A stretch of 32,604 bases of DNA from Lactiplantibacillus daoliensis (GTDB taxonomy: Bacteria > Bacillota > Bacilli > Lactobacillales > Lactobacillaceae). The stretch lies in contig NZ_BJDH01000013.1 in the NCBI RefSeq assembly GCF_005405005.1, forward strand, positions 1 to 32,604. The letters run 5' to 3'. The translations under genes were made by a program, and so were the position numbers. Shown here piece by piece: positions 8,553 to 16,992 of the stretch. Every line of letters starts with the position of its first letter. The first letter of the stretch is position 1. The notes under the pieces are model-generated. The model did no database searches and was not told where the DNA came from. It saw nothing but the letters and a program-made list of their open reading frames with translations.

Positions 8553-9823
8553 TTAGTGCCTAGCCGCCTTGTGGCTAGGCACTTTTTGCACACTAAACAT
8601 CAAGCGAATTCGTAATCTAAAGTTTACGAAGCTTCTAAAGCCATATGCAACTCGTTTAAGTACCTTGAGTTTATTATTGGTTCCTTTAAGCGGTCCATTC
8701 GAATAGTTATATTTTAAGGCGTTCTCAATAGATTCCTGATTATCCCTGAGGGAAGCTAGGTGTTTCTCCATTTCTTCTGGATATGCTTGCTCTGGGTTAA
8801 GAACATTCAGTAGTCGACCCTCATCGCGTAGCCTTACTGCACTCATAATTGCCTGTAATGCTTCATAAGCGTGATTAAGTTCTTTATCGAAACCCAATAG
8901 GGTTTCGACCAGTTGTTTTCAGTAGTCTGGTCAGATACATACGTGAACTTGCGATAATTAATAAAGTCTAATTCACCATTAGGTTTTAAAAGGAGTTTCC
9001 AGTAGCGCTTCAATGCTTTGTACTCTTGACTAGAATGGGCAAACCTTTTCATCACCCGGATACGAGTTTGATTGAAACCTACAACAACATTATTCACGAC
9101 GTGAAAGCGATCCGTTACGACAACCGCATTTGGAAATACCTTCTCTGTTAATTTGGGATAAGTATAGTTCATGTCGGTCACAAGAACTTGAACTCGATCA
9201 CGACTGGCTTTACTGTAACGGTTGAAGTACTTAGTCAAATCACGAATTGTACGAGATTCGAGAATATCAATAAATTGCTTCTTTACTCCGTCCATAAAGA
9301 CGAAACTCATGGTGCCTTTGGCATCCTTCGTTGACTTGATCTCGTCCATATTCATTACGGCCGGCAACCAGTCGTAATGAGTTTTGATATCTCGTTCATA
9401 CGAGTGTAAGAATCGAATAATTGTTGTAGATGAAATACTTAATTCATTGGCAATGTGCCGCATCGAAACTGCTTCAGTGAGTTTTTCAAGACAAGAGAAT
9501 TGAGTATTACGTGAAATTGTATGATTTTTTGCGGTTAACGACGTTTGAGCTAGAAAATAGCTTGTACATTCTCGACATTTAAAATAACGTTTTTTCAAGT
9601 GTAAGATCACGTCTTGTTCACTGACACGTGGGAGCTTTACGTTGGTCGAACGCCAACCGTATTTAATGACTTTATGATCATTTTTAATACCACACTTTGG
9701 GCAAGCTTTTGGACGATAGTCCAAAACCGCCTCAGCGATGATTTGATGTTTTTCTTTGATAATATGAATCTTTTTGATGTTTTGGTCTTCAATTCCGAGC
9801 AATACTCTAGTATCATTATCCAT
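8553..9823 (-). pseudogene. ISL3-family transposase, frameshifted
   Basis: The upstream part carries an N-terminal zinc-ribbon (CPKCG and CRECTSYF), a helix-turn-helix region, and DDE-type blocks with MNMDEIKS, VTDMNYTYP and VVVTDRFHVVN. The downstream part continues with LGFDKELNHAYEAL and the family end, including NGPLKGTNNKLKVLKR and GFRSFVNFRLR. The two parts are in different frames and meet near 8910. Restoring one base, or a four-base loss, would join ENNW to VETLLGFDKE and give about 423 residues, normal for the family. The likely start is ATG 9823 (MDNDTRVLLGIED); an in-frame ATG at 9871 would add 16 basic residues not typical of ISL3. The frameshift probably makes it inactive. Confidence 0.85.
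8556..8587 (+). terminator. Strong terminator hairpin facing inward at the ISL3 edge
   Basis: GTGCCTAGCC (8556-8565) and GGCTAGGCAC (8573-8582) are perfectly complementary, and five Ts follow on the + strand. The stem overlaps the last codons of the ISL3 transposase. It would stop transcripts leaving IS110 copy 2 and running antisense into the ISL3 gene. A mutated version of the stem remains in the remnant near 10111-10131. Confidence 0.7.
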
Positions 9824-9949
9824 GGATATAGTCGCTTTCTTTCTTCTTGAAATGTGGTAGTGGATAGACAAAAGCCTTGTGACTATGTCTATTTTTTTGC
9901 ACTCATTTTAGTTTACACTATATAACACTTAAAAGAGCATAAAAAATAC

Positions 9950-9991
9950 CTGTTGCCAGTAATCAAGATTTATCTTGATTACCAACAACAG
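9950..9991. repeat. Near-perfect 20-bp palindrome
   Basis: CTGTTGCCAGTAATCAAGAT (9950-9969) and ATCTTGATTACCAACAACAG (9972-9991) are complementary except for a few internal mismatches, around a 2-base centre. No T-run follows, so it is not an ordinary terminator. Confidence 0.8.
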
Positions 9992-10049
9992 ATATTTTAG
10001 AACCAGAAAAATCTCGATTACTGGCAGCGGATATTTTAGAGCCGGATTT
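9972..10049. repeat. Two-unit 39-bp direct tandem repeat
   Basis: Unit 9972-10010 and unit 10011-10049 share the frame ATCTYGATTACY..CARC followed by GATATTTTAGARCCRGA, with mostly transition differences. Each unit starts with one copy of the short motif. Confidence 0.75.
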
Positions 10050-10136
10050 AAAAGCTTCGTAAATTTCAGATTACAAATTTGCTTGATGCTTAGTGTACAA
10101 AAAGTACCAAGCCACAAAGCGGCTTGGCACTAACTG
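10050..10136 (+). pseudogene. Remnant of a second ISL3 transposase, 3' end only
   Basis: Read on the + strand, AAGCTTCGTAAA and TTGCTTGATGCTTAGTGTAC, then the AAGTACCAAGCCAC-AAAGCGGCTTGGCAC hairpin, match the reverse complement of 8553-8640 with scattered substitutions. It is therefore an inverted relic of the last ~90 bases of an ISL3 transposase gene related to the one at 8553-9823. No other part of that element is visible. Confidence 0.7.
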
Positions 10137-10191
10137 ATAGTCGATTACCAATGGCGGTTGATCGAGGGCTTGAAAAATTTACTGCATATTC

Positions 10192-10797
10192 TTAATTTTT
10201 CCAAGAAACATCACGACGAATAATTCTTGCAGGAACACCCGCTACCAAACAATGGCTTGGCACGTCCTTAGTTACCACTGCACCAGCTGCTATAATTGAT
10301 CCTTCCCCAATCGTAACACCCTTTAAAACTGTCGAATTCATTCCAATCCAAACATGGTCCATTATTTTAATAGGCTTTGAGATAACATAACCCGTGTTAC
10401 AAATACGATGATTATCAGAATCTCTGATGACAACATTTTCAGAAATTGCGACATCATCACCAATCTCAATTCTATTAAAACAGGCAATATTACACCTATA
10501 ATTGATGAAGCCACTGCCTAAAATTAACGTTCCACCATCATTGACAGTAATCAAGAAGCCAGAATATATATCAAAATTTCCCTTCACAACAAGAGTCGCG
10601 TCAGATTCAACTTTTAACTGAGACTCATAATATCCCAGACCTGGCCATGTATTTCCTAAATTCAATCGTCCAAACACATCAATTGCTCCACAACGGATCA
10701 TGCCAACATGAACCTTTGGAAAAACTCGTATACGCATTTTCTTATCCATCAGAATACTCTTAAAAGGGTTCAACCGTATTGCTTTTATAAACTTCAT
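10192..10797 (-). CDS. Hexapeptide-repeat acetyltransferase (EPS modification)
   Basis: A left-handed beta-helix acyltransferase of 201 residues, similar to the serine/colanic acid/maltose acetyltransferase group, which use acetyl-CoA to acetylate a sugar hydroxyl in the cytoplasm. Hexapeptide turns run from about residue 60 onward, and the C-terminal signature is WIGMNSTVLKGVTIGEGSII followed by AAGAVVTKDVP and VAGVPARIIRRDV. A His in the RDSDNHRI segment is a candidate catalytic residue. ATG 10797 follows GAGGGGCGG. It is the last gene of the EPS operon, 164 bases after the preceding GT2 gene, and next to the IS graveyard. Its substrate is unknown; O-acetylation of one repeat-unit sugar is the natural guess. 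Confidence 0.85.
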   Translation of the reverse strand: MKFIKAIRLNPFKSILMDKKMRIRVFPKVHVGMIRCGAIDVFGRLNLGNTWPGLGYYESQLKVESDATLVVKGNFDIYSGFLITVNDGGTLILGSGFINYRCNIACFNRIEIGDDVAISENVVIRDSDNHRICNTGYVISKPIKIMDHVWIGMNSTVLKGVTIGEGSIIAAGAVVTKDVPSHCLVAGVPARIIRRDVSWKN

Positions 10798-10961
10798 TAT
10801 AACCGCCCCTCAAATAAATATAGACATGCTGACATACATGTTAAAGATGTGTGTCACAAATATTGAAACATCTACACAAAAACCAGATGCAACATTTCCC
10901 GAGCAAATAAAAATTCGTACTTTATTAACCCTGTGACAGGCAGAAATTCCTATCAATATCA

Positions 10962-11771
10962 CTATTTATGCCCATACTTAACTTTATGATAAATACGAAT
11001 AAGCTGTTGTGGAAATATGCCTTTAATTACCGGCAAATATGGATACAAATAATACTTACCATGTAATTTAAACTGCTTACGCCAGTATGTTAGCATTTGA
11101 TACTGATTAATTCGCCTCTTGAAATTTCTCTTTTTAAAAGAACCATTATCCTCTCGATATTGAAAGTATGCTTCCTGTAAATTATATCCCTCAAAACCTT
11201 TACTATATAACCTCAACCACAAATTCCAATCTTCAATTCTATTCATCTGCGACATTTCCGAATAACCACCAACGGCTTTCAATACTTTAGTTCTAAAAAC
11301 CACCGTCGGATGAATGTATACTCTACCTATGAATAGATCATTCAAAGTTAAAGTTTTTTTAGGCAACCACTCCCCATAAATACCCTTTTGATCAAATAGT
11401 TTTGCTCCAGTGCCAACAAACCCGTATTCCGCATGTCCCTCTAAAAATTTAATCTCTGTTTCAAGCCGATTATGTAATGATATGTCGTCATCATCCATCC
11501 TTGCAACATATTCAGTTTGCACTTCGGCTAATGCTAAATTCAACGAATATGCGAGTCCTTTAGAACCGAAATTACGCAGAACCTTGATTGTTTTATATTG
11601 TTTTGAAACTTTAGATAATATTTCTGCAGTCCTGTCACTCGAACCATCATCGACAACTATTATTGGTACGGGACACTGACTCTGCTCAAGAATGGACTGA
11701 ATAGCAGTCCATATATATGCTTCACCATTTTTCGTAGACATAATAACCGAAACTTTATCCTTTAACTCCAT
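10962..11771 (-). CDS. GT2 family glycosyltransferase
   Basis: A GT-A fold family 2 enzyme of about 269 residues that would add one sugar to the growing lipid-linked repeat unit. The N-terminal nucleotide-binding strand is VSVIMSTKNGEAYI. VVDDGSSDRT and ARMDDDDIS supply the nucleotide- and metal-binding aspartates, and EDWNLWLRL is the usual C-terminal acceptor-side ED motif. The preferred start is ATG 11771 (MELKDKVSVIM), behind GGGAGA; ATG 11795 lacks such a site. The start overlaps the upstream GT4 gene end by 17 bases, indicating translational coupling. Donor and acceptor cannot be inferred. Confidence 0.9.
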   Translation of the reverse strand: MELKDKVSVIMSTKNGEAYIWTAIQSILEQSQCPVPIIVVDDGSSDRTAEILSKVSKQYKTIKVLRNFGSKGLAYSLNLALAEVQTEYVARMDDDDISLHNRLETEIKFLEGHAEYGFVGTGAKLFDQKGIYGEWLPKKTLTLNDLFIGRVYIHPTVVFRTKVLKAVGGYSEMSQMNRIEDWNLWLRLYSKGFEGYNLQEAYFQYREDNGSFKKRNFKRRINQYQMLTYWRKQFKLHGKYYLYPYLPVIKGIFPQQLIRIYHKVKYGHK

Positions 11772-12861
11772 TTTTCTCTCCCAATTCGGTCTCATATGCC
11801 TTAAACAGAAGTTCTTGCAAATAACTATAGTTAAATTTATCTACCATTATCCTCCTGCCATTAGCACCTAATTTTTTAAGATCCGAATCTTTCATTTTTT
11901 TGAACTGCCTTTCGAAGGATTCTGAGGACATTTTCTGAAAAATATACCCATTAACACCATCTTTGACAATCTCCGGAAGCCCACCTGCATCAGATGCTAA
12001 AACTGGTTTTGAATTTTTCATACTTTCCAGCGCAACCAACCCAAAGCCTTCCCATCGAGATGGAACAATTAAAAAATCTAAAAAAGCAAAATAAGAATCG
12101 ATATATTGATGATCAATCCAACCTAAAAAGTGAATTTTACTCTCATCTACAGCTTTATAAGGTTCATCGTCATCAACAACACTTTCCCCAATAACCATTA
12201 ATTCCCAGGAAAGATCCATTCTATTTAACGCTTTGATCAAAAATGGAAAACCTTTCGGACTATCTAGTCTTCCAATGAATCCAATTTTCAAAGTAGACTC
12301 ATTTTTAAATGGAGAAGGGATATTTTTATCAATAGTCACAGTCGGTAAAATCGAATTATAGATTACAATCATTTTTCCTTTAGGTAACCGACGCTTCAAC
12401 GCTGCCTTTTGCTCAAACTTTGAGATATTAATTATTTTATCTGTCTTAATAGACAGTGCTCTTTCAATCAAAGCATAAATCACATGTTTTAGCTCACCAT
12501 CGGTCTGCCGCAAGAATGACCACCCATGCGAAGAATAGAAAACTGCATACCCTCGTTTTAACGGGATAAGAAGCCTGCATAACCCCGCAAACGTACTATG
12601 AAAATGTATAATATCTGGTTTCATCGAGATTGCCTTTTTTGCAACAGTCAGCATCTTAAAAATTCCATTCAAATTTCTTCTATAGTGATATCGAACATTT
12701 ACAAACTTATTAGATGAAAAATCAAACGATTCTGATTTTTCATCACTACAGAATAATATGACCTTATTAACTTTATCATTTGAACATTGTGACTGAATTG
12801 TACTCCTTAAATATGAAGCAACTCCTCCGTACGCATACTCAGCAAAGTGAATAATTATCAA
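11755..12861 (-). CDS. GT4 family glycosyltransferase
   Basis: A GT-B fold glycosyltransferase of 368 residues. The N-terminal FAEYAYGGVASYL loop is the glycine-rich acceptor-domain start, and IIHFHSTFAG follows. The C-terminal Glycos_transf_1 domain shows IGFIGRLDSPKGFPFLIKAL, then HFLGWIDH, and PSRWEGFGLVALESM, the EX7E motif. The start is TTG 12861, set by AGGAGGA nine bases upstream; there is no better ATG. A 57-base gap separates it from the GT4 gene before it. Sugar specificity is unknown. Confidence 0.9.
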   Translation of the reverse strand: MIIIHFAEYAYGGVASYLRSTIQSQCSNDKVNKVILFCSDEKSESFDFSSNKFVNVRYHYRRNLNGIFKMLTVAKKAISMKPDIIHFHSTFAGLCRLLIPLKRGYAVFYSSHGWSFLRQTDGELKHVIYALIERALSIKTDKIINISKFEQKAALKRRLPKGKMIVIYNSILPTVTIDKNIPSPFKNESTLKIGFIGRLDSPKGFPFLIKALNRMDLSWELMVIGESVVDDDEPYKAVDESKIHFLGWIDHQYIDSYFAFLDFLIVPSRWEGFGLVALESMKNSKPVLASDAGGLPEIVKDGVNGYIFQKMSSESFERQFKKMKDSDLKKLGANGRRIMVDKFNYSYLQELLFKAYETELGEKNGVKG

Positions 12862-12918
12862 TTAAACATTTCCTCCTACAATTAGCATTTTCCCCATGAC
12901 ATCATACACCCAGTATAT

Positions 12919-13989
12919 TTAGTCACCAATCAAACTGGTAATTAAACTATCAAATCGTGTAAAATACTCAGATTCAGAAAATTTTTCAGCAGTTTTACAA
13001 ATACTTCCCGTGTCAGAAAATTTTTTTCTACTGCGCAATAACCGTGCTAATTTTTGAGTGCCGTCTTGGACATCATGAAGGTGATATAAATATCCGTTAA
13101 CATTATTATCTACAATGTCAACCGGCCCAGTCTCACAGTCACTTGACATGACTGGTATTCCATGCGCAATTCCTTCACACAAAATCATAGGCAACCCTTC
13201 AAAATTTGATGTTAACACAAGTGCATCTGCCGATTTCACGTGTTCCCAGGGGCTTTTAACCCAACCTAACCATGAAATATTTGCTGTAATCTGCAATTCA
13301 GTAGCAAGATTAAGAAGTTTTTCTTTATCTAGATCAGTTTCCCCACCAATAATAGTCAAATGCCATTTCAAATTTTTCAGTCCTGCTAAAACTTTGAACA
13401 ATTCTGAAAGATTCTTTTGTCCGGTGAACTGAACCCTTCCAATATAATAGACTTGATGTACGTTGCCAACTGATCTTGGAATACTGTTTGTAACTTTTTT
13501 TATTGGATTGTATATTGTATAAATTTTTTCTTCTTCTATTCCCAATTTTGCAAGTTGCTTGCTGATTCCAGAACTAATTGACAAATGTGCATCACACAAC
13601 TTGAATACTCTTAATAGTTTTTTCGACCTCGTAACATCTAACGAAAAATGATTCCAAGAGACTATTTTCAATTTTCGATTGAAAATTTTTGCGAGAAAAC
13701 ACGCCATAATTTGGCCTTTGCTTAATACAATTACCACTTTCGGATTCATGTAAAGTACATAAATAAAAGTTGCTATCAATTGACCAAACAATGTCTTGCT
13801 ATTTTTTAATTTTATTTTTTTTTCACTATCATGAACAGATTGTATCCAATCGACTTGTTCGGATCCACCAGGTAAAAAAAGTTGTATACTTCGGTTGTTC
13901 TTCTCATAGCTATTTAACAAACTAGTCAAAACCGTTTCAATTCCACCATTTCCCGATAGCTTTGGATACGTTACTAATATATCTAACAT
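12919..13989 (-). CDS. GT4 family glycosyltransferase (WaaB/RfaB-like)
   Basis: A GT-B enzyme of 356 residues. YPKLSGNGGIETVLTSLLN is the N-terminal glycine-rich loop. YYIGRVQFTGQKNLSELFKV and WLGWVKSPWEHVKSADALVL mark the donor domain. NFEGLPMILCEGIAHGIPV holds the EX7E pair, and SSDCETGPVDIV is typical of galactosyltransferases related to WaaB/RfaB, though that resemblance does not fix the sugar. ATG 13989 has only a weak ribosome site and lies 12 bases after the preceding stop, so it probably relies on coupling to the upstream GT2. Confidence 0.88.
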   Translation of the reverse strand: MLDILVTYPKLSGNGGIETVLTSLLNSYEKNNRSIQLFLPGGSEQVDWIQSVHDSEKKIKLKNSKTLFGQLIATFIYVLYMNPKVVIVLSKGQIMACFLAKIFNRKLKIVSWNHFSLDVTRSKKLLRVFKLCDAHLSISSGISKQLAKLGIEEEKIYTIYNPIKKVTNSIPRSVGNVHQVYYIGRVQFTGQKNLSELFKVLAGLKNLKWHLTIIGGETDLDKEKLLNLATELQITANISWLGWVKSPWEHVKSADALVLTSNFEGLPMILCEGIAHGIPVMSSDCETGPVDIVDNNVNGYLYHLHDVQDGTQKLARLLRSRKKFSDTGSICKTAEKFSESEYFTRFDSLITSLIGD

Positions 13990-14001
13990 AAGTATATTAT
14001 T

Positions 14002-14904
14002 CTAAGGCCTGTATCTTTCGTTTATACCTTGTTTTCCTTTCAATCCATCAATATATCCATCAACTAATTGCCTAGTAAGATAGTATATATACGGATAATG
14101 TGTTGGCTTGAGTAAAATTGCGCCAAATCGCTTTAAAATAAATTTAATATTTTTAAACACCAACTGAACAGACACATCAGCATACTTATTTTCAATAATA
14201 AGTCTATTTCTTATGCCATAATACTCCTTCCAGTCTGGAGAAAACCCCCTCTCTTTATTCGAGTTTAAATGAACCACTACTGCATCCGATATGTTTTTTA
14301 TCTGTGTATGTCGGCGAACCCTCAACGAATACTCATCATCATCTTTCCAAATAAAGAAATCTTTCTCAGGTAGTCCAATAGTTGAAATTAACGTCTTTTT
14401 TATGACTGCTCCAACAAAAGTAAAAGTATCAAGGAAAAAATCCGAACGATATGCTGTCATCGGAATATTCTTTTCTTCTAAGGTACGCATATTCTTAATA
14501 CTTTTTCGGTGGGAACACTGAATGCTACCATCCCTCGACTTTACAGTTCCCGTTAAGCACTGCACTCCAGGATTACGACTTATTCCAGCAGCAATCTTTG
14601 AAAAGAAATCTGCGGAATACATTGCATCATCATCGGATAAAGAAATCCAATCGACATCGTACTTTAACGCATCATTGATGCCCGTATAAAATCCCATCGC
14701 CCCACCCTTGTTTGTTATTAAACGATGGTAAACAATCACTGAACTGCCTTGATACTTTTCCATCAATAATTTTGTGCCATCTGTAGATGCATTATCAACA
14801 ATGATTATTTTTGTGACTGTTTCTTTCTGTCTCAAAATACTTTGAATTGCTTCGTCCAGTTTTTCTTTTCTATTATAGGTAACAATCACACATGCATATT
14901 TCAT
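14002..14904 (-). CDS. GT2 glycosyltransferase, galactofuranosyltransferase (GlfT2)-like
   Basis: A 300-residue GT-A enzyme with CVIVTYNRKEKLDEAI, then IIVDNASTDGT, WISLSDDDAMYS with the metal-binding DDD, FFIWKDDDEYSLRVRR with the general-base type acidic cluster, and YYGIRNRLII. The late WKDDDEY plus RNRL pattern is the one seen in GlfT2-like enzymes that use UDP-galactofuranose. Together with glf in the same operon this supports galactofuranosyl transfer, but rhamnosyltransferases of the same family look similar. It is a paralogue of the next upstream gene (14910-15815) and starts 5 bases after it. ATG 14904 has a weak ribosome site. Confidence 0.88.
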   Translation of the reverse strand: MKYACVIVTYNRKEKLDEAIQSILRQKETVTKIIIVDNASTDGTKLLMEKYQGSSVIVYHRLITNKGGAMGFYTGINDALKYDVDWISLSDDDAMYSADFFSKIAAGISRNPGVQCLTGTVKSRDGSIQCSHRKSIKNMRTLEEKNIPMTAYRSDFFLDTFTFVGAVIKKTLISTIGLPEKDFFIWKDDDEYSLRVRRHTQIKNISDAVVVHLNSNKERGFSPDWKEYYGIRNRLIIENKYADVSVQLVFKNIKFILKRFGAILLKPTHYPYIYYLTRQLVDGYIDGLKGKQGINERYRP

Positions 14905-14909
14905 TATCT

Positions 14910-15815
14910 TTATTTTGTCCTCTTAACAGGAAATTCGATTTTAGGATTGAAGAATATCCCTTTAATACTTCCAAGTATCGCAGCGTTCAAACGTTTCATT
15001 CGAAATGTTTTAGCCTTCAAAAAAACATTAATGCCCGCATACATACCAATTGAAAATTGTAACGCCACTTTTTTTCGAGTGTAGTACTTTTTTGCAATGT
15101 ACATTAAATTACGATACATATACTCATACCTTGAAATTCTATTCGGATCGTCGTTAGCAAAAGTCGTCCCTGCCAAATACGTGGCTGTTTTATGAGTCAC
15201 TACGCTATCGTTGACAAAATAACATTCTTCTTCTCTAGACAACCGTGTTGTATACTCTGTATCGTCTCCCCAAATAACAAATTCAGAAATTGGATAACCA
15301 TATTTAAAAATGTTTTTTCTAGAAATTAGTACAGATACGAAAGTTGCCTGTTCAACTTTAACAAGATTTTTATCAATCTGCTTATGCCACTCCGGAGCAA
15401 CCTTTGGCGTGTTAACGGGTGCTCCATTAGTCCAGCGAACATCTGAACACAAAAAACCGAACTTATTATCTAACGCGTCCGCAGCCGAACTCAATGCACT
15501 ATGACTTGTACGGTGTGGTATCGTATCATCATCCATAATCCAGACACAATCATCATCAGTTTTCTCGACAAAAACTTTCATTCCCTGGTTAAACCCGGCT
15601 GCACCACCTAAATTCTTGGAAGAGTTATAGATAATAAATTGATTTTTATTATCATTTTTTTTAAGCTCTTTTAAGTACACAGCAGTATCATCAGTACTTG
15701 CATTATTAATAATAATTATATGTGCTAATGGATCTGTCTGCTGTTTCAATCCATTTACACATTCCTTCAAAAGAGATAATCTATTATATGTGACAACTAC
15801 TGCAGATGTTTTCAA
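14910..15815 (-). CDS. GT2 glycosyltransferase, GlfT2-like paralogue
   Basis: A 301-residue enzyme with VVVTYNRLSLLKECV, IIINNASTDDT, KNLGGAAGFNQGM, WIMDDDTIPH, VIWGDDTEYTTRLSR and RYEYMYRNLMYIAKKY, the same series as its neighbour at 14002-14904. The start is TTG 15815, behind GGAGAA, and overlaps the upstream GT4 stop as TTGA, so the pair is translationally coupled. The tandem paralogues probably add two successive residues, possibly galactofuranoses made by the Glf product. Membrane segments are absent, so it acts at the cytoplasmic face. Confidence 0.88.
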   Translation of the reverse strand: MKTSAVVVTYNRLSLLKECVNGLKQQTDPLAHIIIINNASTDDTAVYLKELKKNDNKNQFIIYNSSKNLGGAAGFNQGMKVFVEKTDDDCVWIMDDDTIPHRTSHSALSSAADALDNKFGFLCSDVRWTNGAPVNTPKVAPEWHKQIDKNLVKVEQATFVSVLISRKNIFKYGYPISEFVIWGDDTEYTTRLSREEECYFVNDSVVTHKTATYLAGTTFANDDPNRISRYEYMYRNLMYIAKKYYTRKKVALQFSIGMYAGINVFLKAKTFRMKRLNAAILGSIKGIFFNPKIEFPVKRTK

Positions 15816-16984
15816 TTAAATTCTCCATTTCTTGAACAAATAATTGCGTATAATTCGTATATTCTTTTTGCATTGTTTTTGGGGCTCAGCCTTGTTTGCA
15901 CAAATTCACGAGCGTTAGATATGATTTTTTCACGATAGTATTGATCGTCTATTACCCTCTCTATGCTATACACTAATTCATTAACAACTTCAGGGTTGTA
16001 CAAACAACCATTCTTGCCACCTACCAAGATTTCACCAAACGCTCCTGAATTTGCTGCAATCACAGGGATTCCCCTAGCCATTGACTCTCCAATTGTAAGA
16101 CCAAATGCTTCTCCCCGTGCACATGACACAGTTATATCAGTATGTCTATAGATAGTTTCTTTATCCCTAACAAACCCCATCAATTCTACAACATCTTTTA
16201 AATTGTTTTTCGATATATATCGTAAAAGGCCCTGTATATACCAAGAATCATCGCTTTGGCTATCAATTCCAATCAGTTTAAGATTCACTTTGTACCCGTT
16301 ATTTTTTAAAATTCTAATTGCGTATAACGCCTGCATTTGATTCTTTTGTTCATTTGCAACTCCCGCAATAACCGATATTTCTATGTTGTCACGCTTATCA
16401 AAGACAGGCATCAATAATTTCTCTTTTAAATCTACACTATTATACACAGTATAAATCTTGTTCTTATCCACACCATACTTTAAAATTGTTTCTTTTACAA
16501 AGTTTGACACGCAAATTAAACCATCAGCATTCTTAAATGATTTGATTGCCTTTCGATTGTTCCAAAAACTCATCTTAGAAGCTTCTTCAGGAACTTCTTG
16601 TGCATACCAGACAACTTTTTTATTAGTAATCTTTGCAGCACAGTAACCAAATGAAGTATATATTGTATTGATTTGCACCAGATCAATCCTATGAACCAAC
16701 ATAATTAAAACAAGTTTCAACGTTTCACTCATATTCATAAAACACTTTACTAGCCATTTAAGCCTTTGAACTGGTTCTTTTTTTAATTCAGTAGGAACCA
16801 TCCAATTAAAATATGAGATACAGAAATATTTGATCTTACGCTTCTTCAACTCATCTTCTACAGGACCATGTTTAGGAATAACCACAATGAAATTCACCCT
16901 AGAGGATAGTTCATCAATATTGGACAACATCACTTGCGTTGCGCCAGTTAACCCAGAGTATGAACACACATATAAAATCTTCAT
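15812..16984 (-). CDS. GT4 family glycosyltransferase
   Basis: A GT-B enzyme of 390 residues. The N-terminus MKILYVCSYSGLTGATQVML is the acceptor-domain loop, and WYAQEVPEE is the mid-region segment common in this group. AGVANEQKNQMQALYAI and MGFVRDKETIYRHTDITVS mark the donor domain. ARGEAFGLTIGESMARGIPV carries the EX7E motif. ATG 16984 lies behind GGAAAGTGATG, 8 bases after the preceding stop. It is the first glycosyltransferase in the operon after the polymerase block. This may suit an early addition step, but gene order is not proof. Confidence 0.9.
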   Translation of the reverse strand: MKILYVCSYSGLTGATQVMLSNIDELSSRVNFIVVIPKHGPVEDELKKRKIKYFCISYFNWMVPTELKKEPVQRLKWLVKCFMNMSETLKLVLIMLVHRIDLVQINTIYTSFGYCAAKITNKKVVWYAQEVPEEASKMSFWNNRKAIKSFKNADGLICVSNFVKETILKYGVDKNKIYTVYNSVDLKEKLLMPVFDKRDNIEISVIAGVANEQKNQMQALYAIRILKNNGYKVNLKLIGIDSQSDDSWYIQGLLRYISKNNLKDVVELMGFVRDKETIYRHTDITVSCARGEAFGLTIGESMARGIPVIAANSGAFGEILVGGKNGCLYNPEVVNELVYSIERVIDDQYYREKIISNAREFVQTRLSPKNNAKRIYELYAIICSRNGEFN

Positions 16985-16992
16985 TTATAACA

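Larger units (their letters stand above)
8546..9936 (-). mobile_element. ISL3-family insertion sequence, degenerate
   Basis: The limits are approximate. The inner side of the left end (ATCTTTTAGTG near 8549) resembles the reverse complement of the right end (GCTCTTTTAAGTG ending near 9937), as expected for imperfect ISL3 terminal repeats. I see no 8-base target duplication. It contains one frameshifted transposase gene and lies directly against the right end of IS110 copy 2. Confidence 0.55.
6941..10157. repeat. Six dispersed copies of a ~17-20-bp motif around the IS cluster
   Basis: The motif is close to ATCTTGATTACYRRCAACAG. I find it as the reverse complement at 6941-6958, 8529-8545 and 9950-9969, and directly at 9972-9991, 10011-10030 and 10139-10157. 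Copies differ by a few bases. They flank IS110 copy 2 and both edges of the ISL3 element. Three of them make up the palindrome and tandem repeat at 9950-10049. Function unknown. Confidence 0.65.

Noticed and set aside
9950-10049. CRISPR-like array
   Set aside because: Only two tandem units with no spacers, and the repeat is contiguous. No cas genes are present.
9929-10117. Small - strand frame across the repeat cluster
   Set aside because: It is explained by the palindrome, the tandem repeat and the ISL3 relic.
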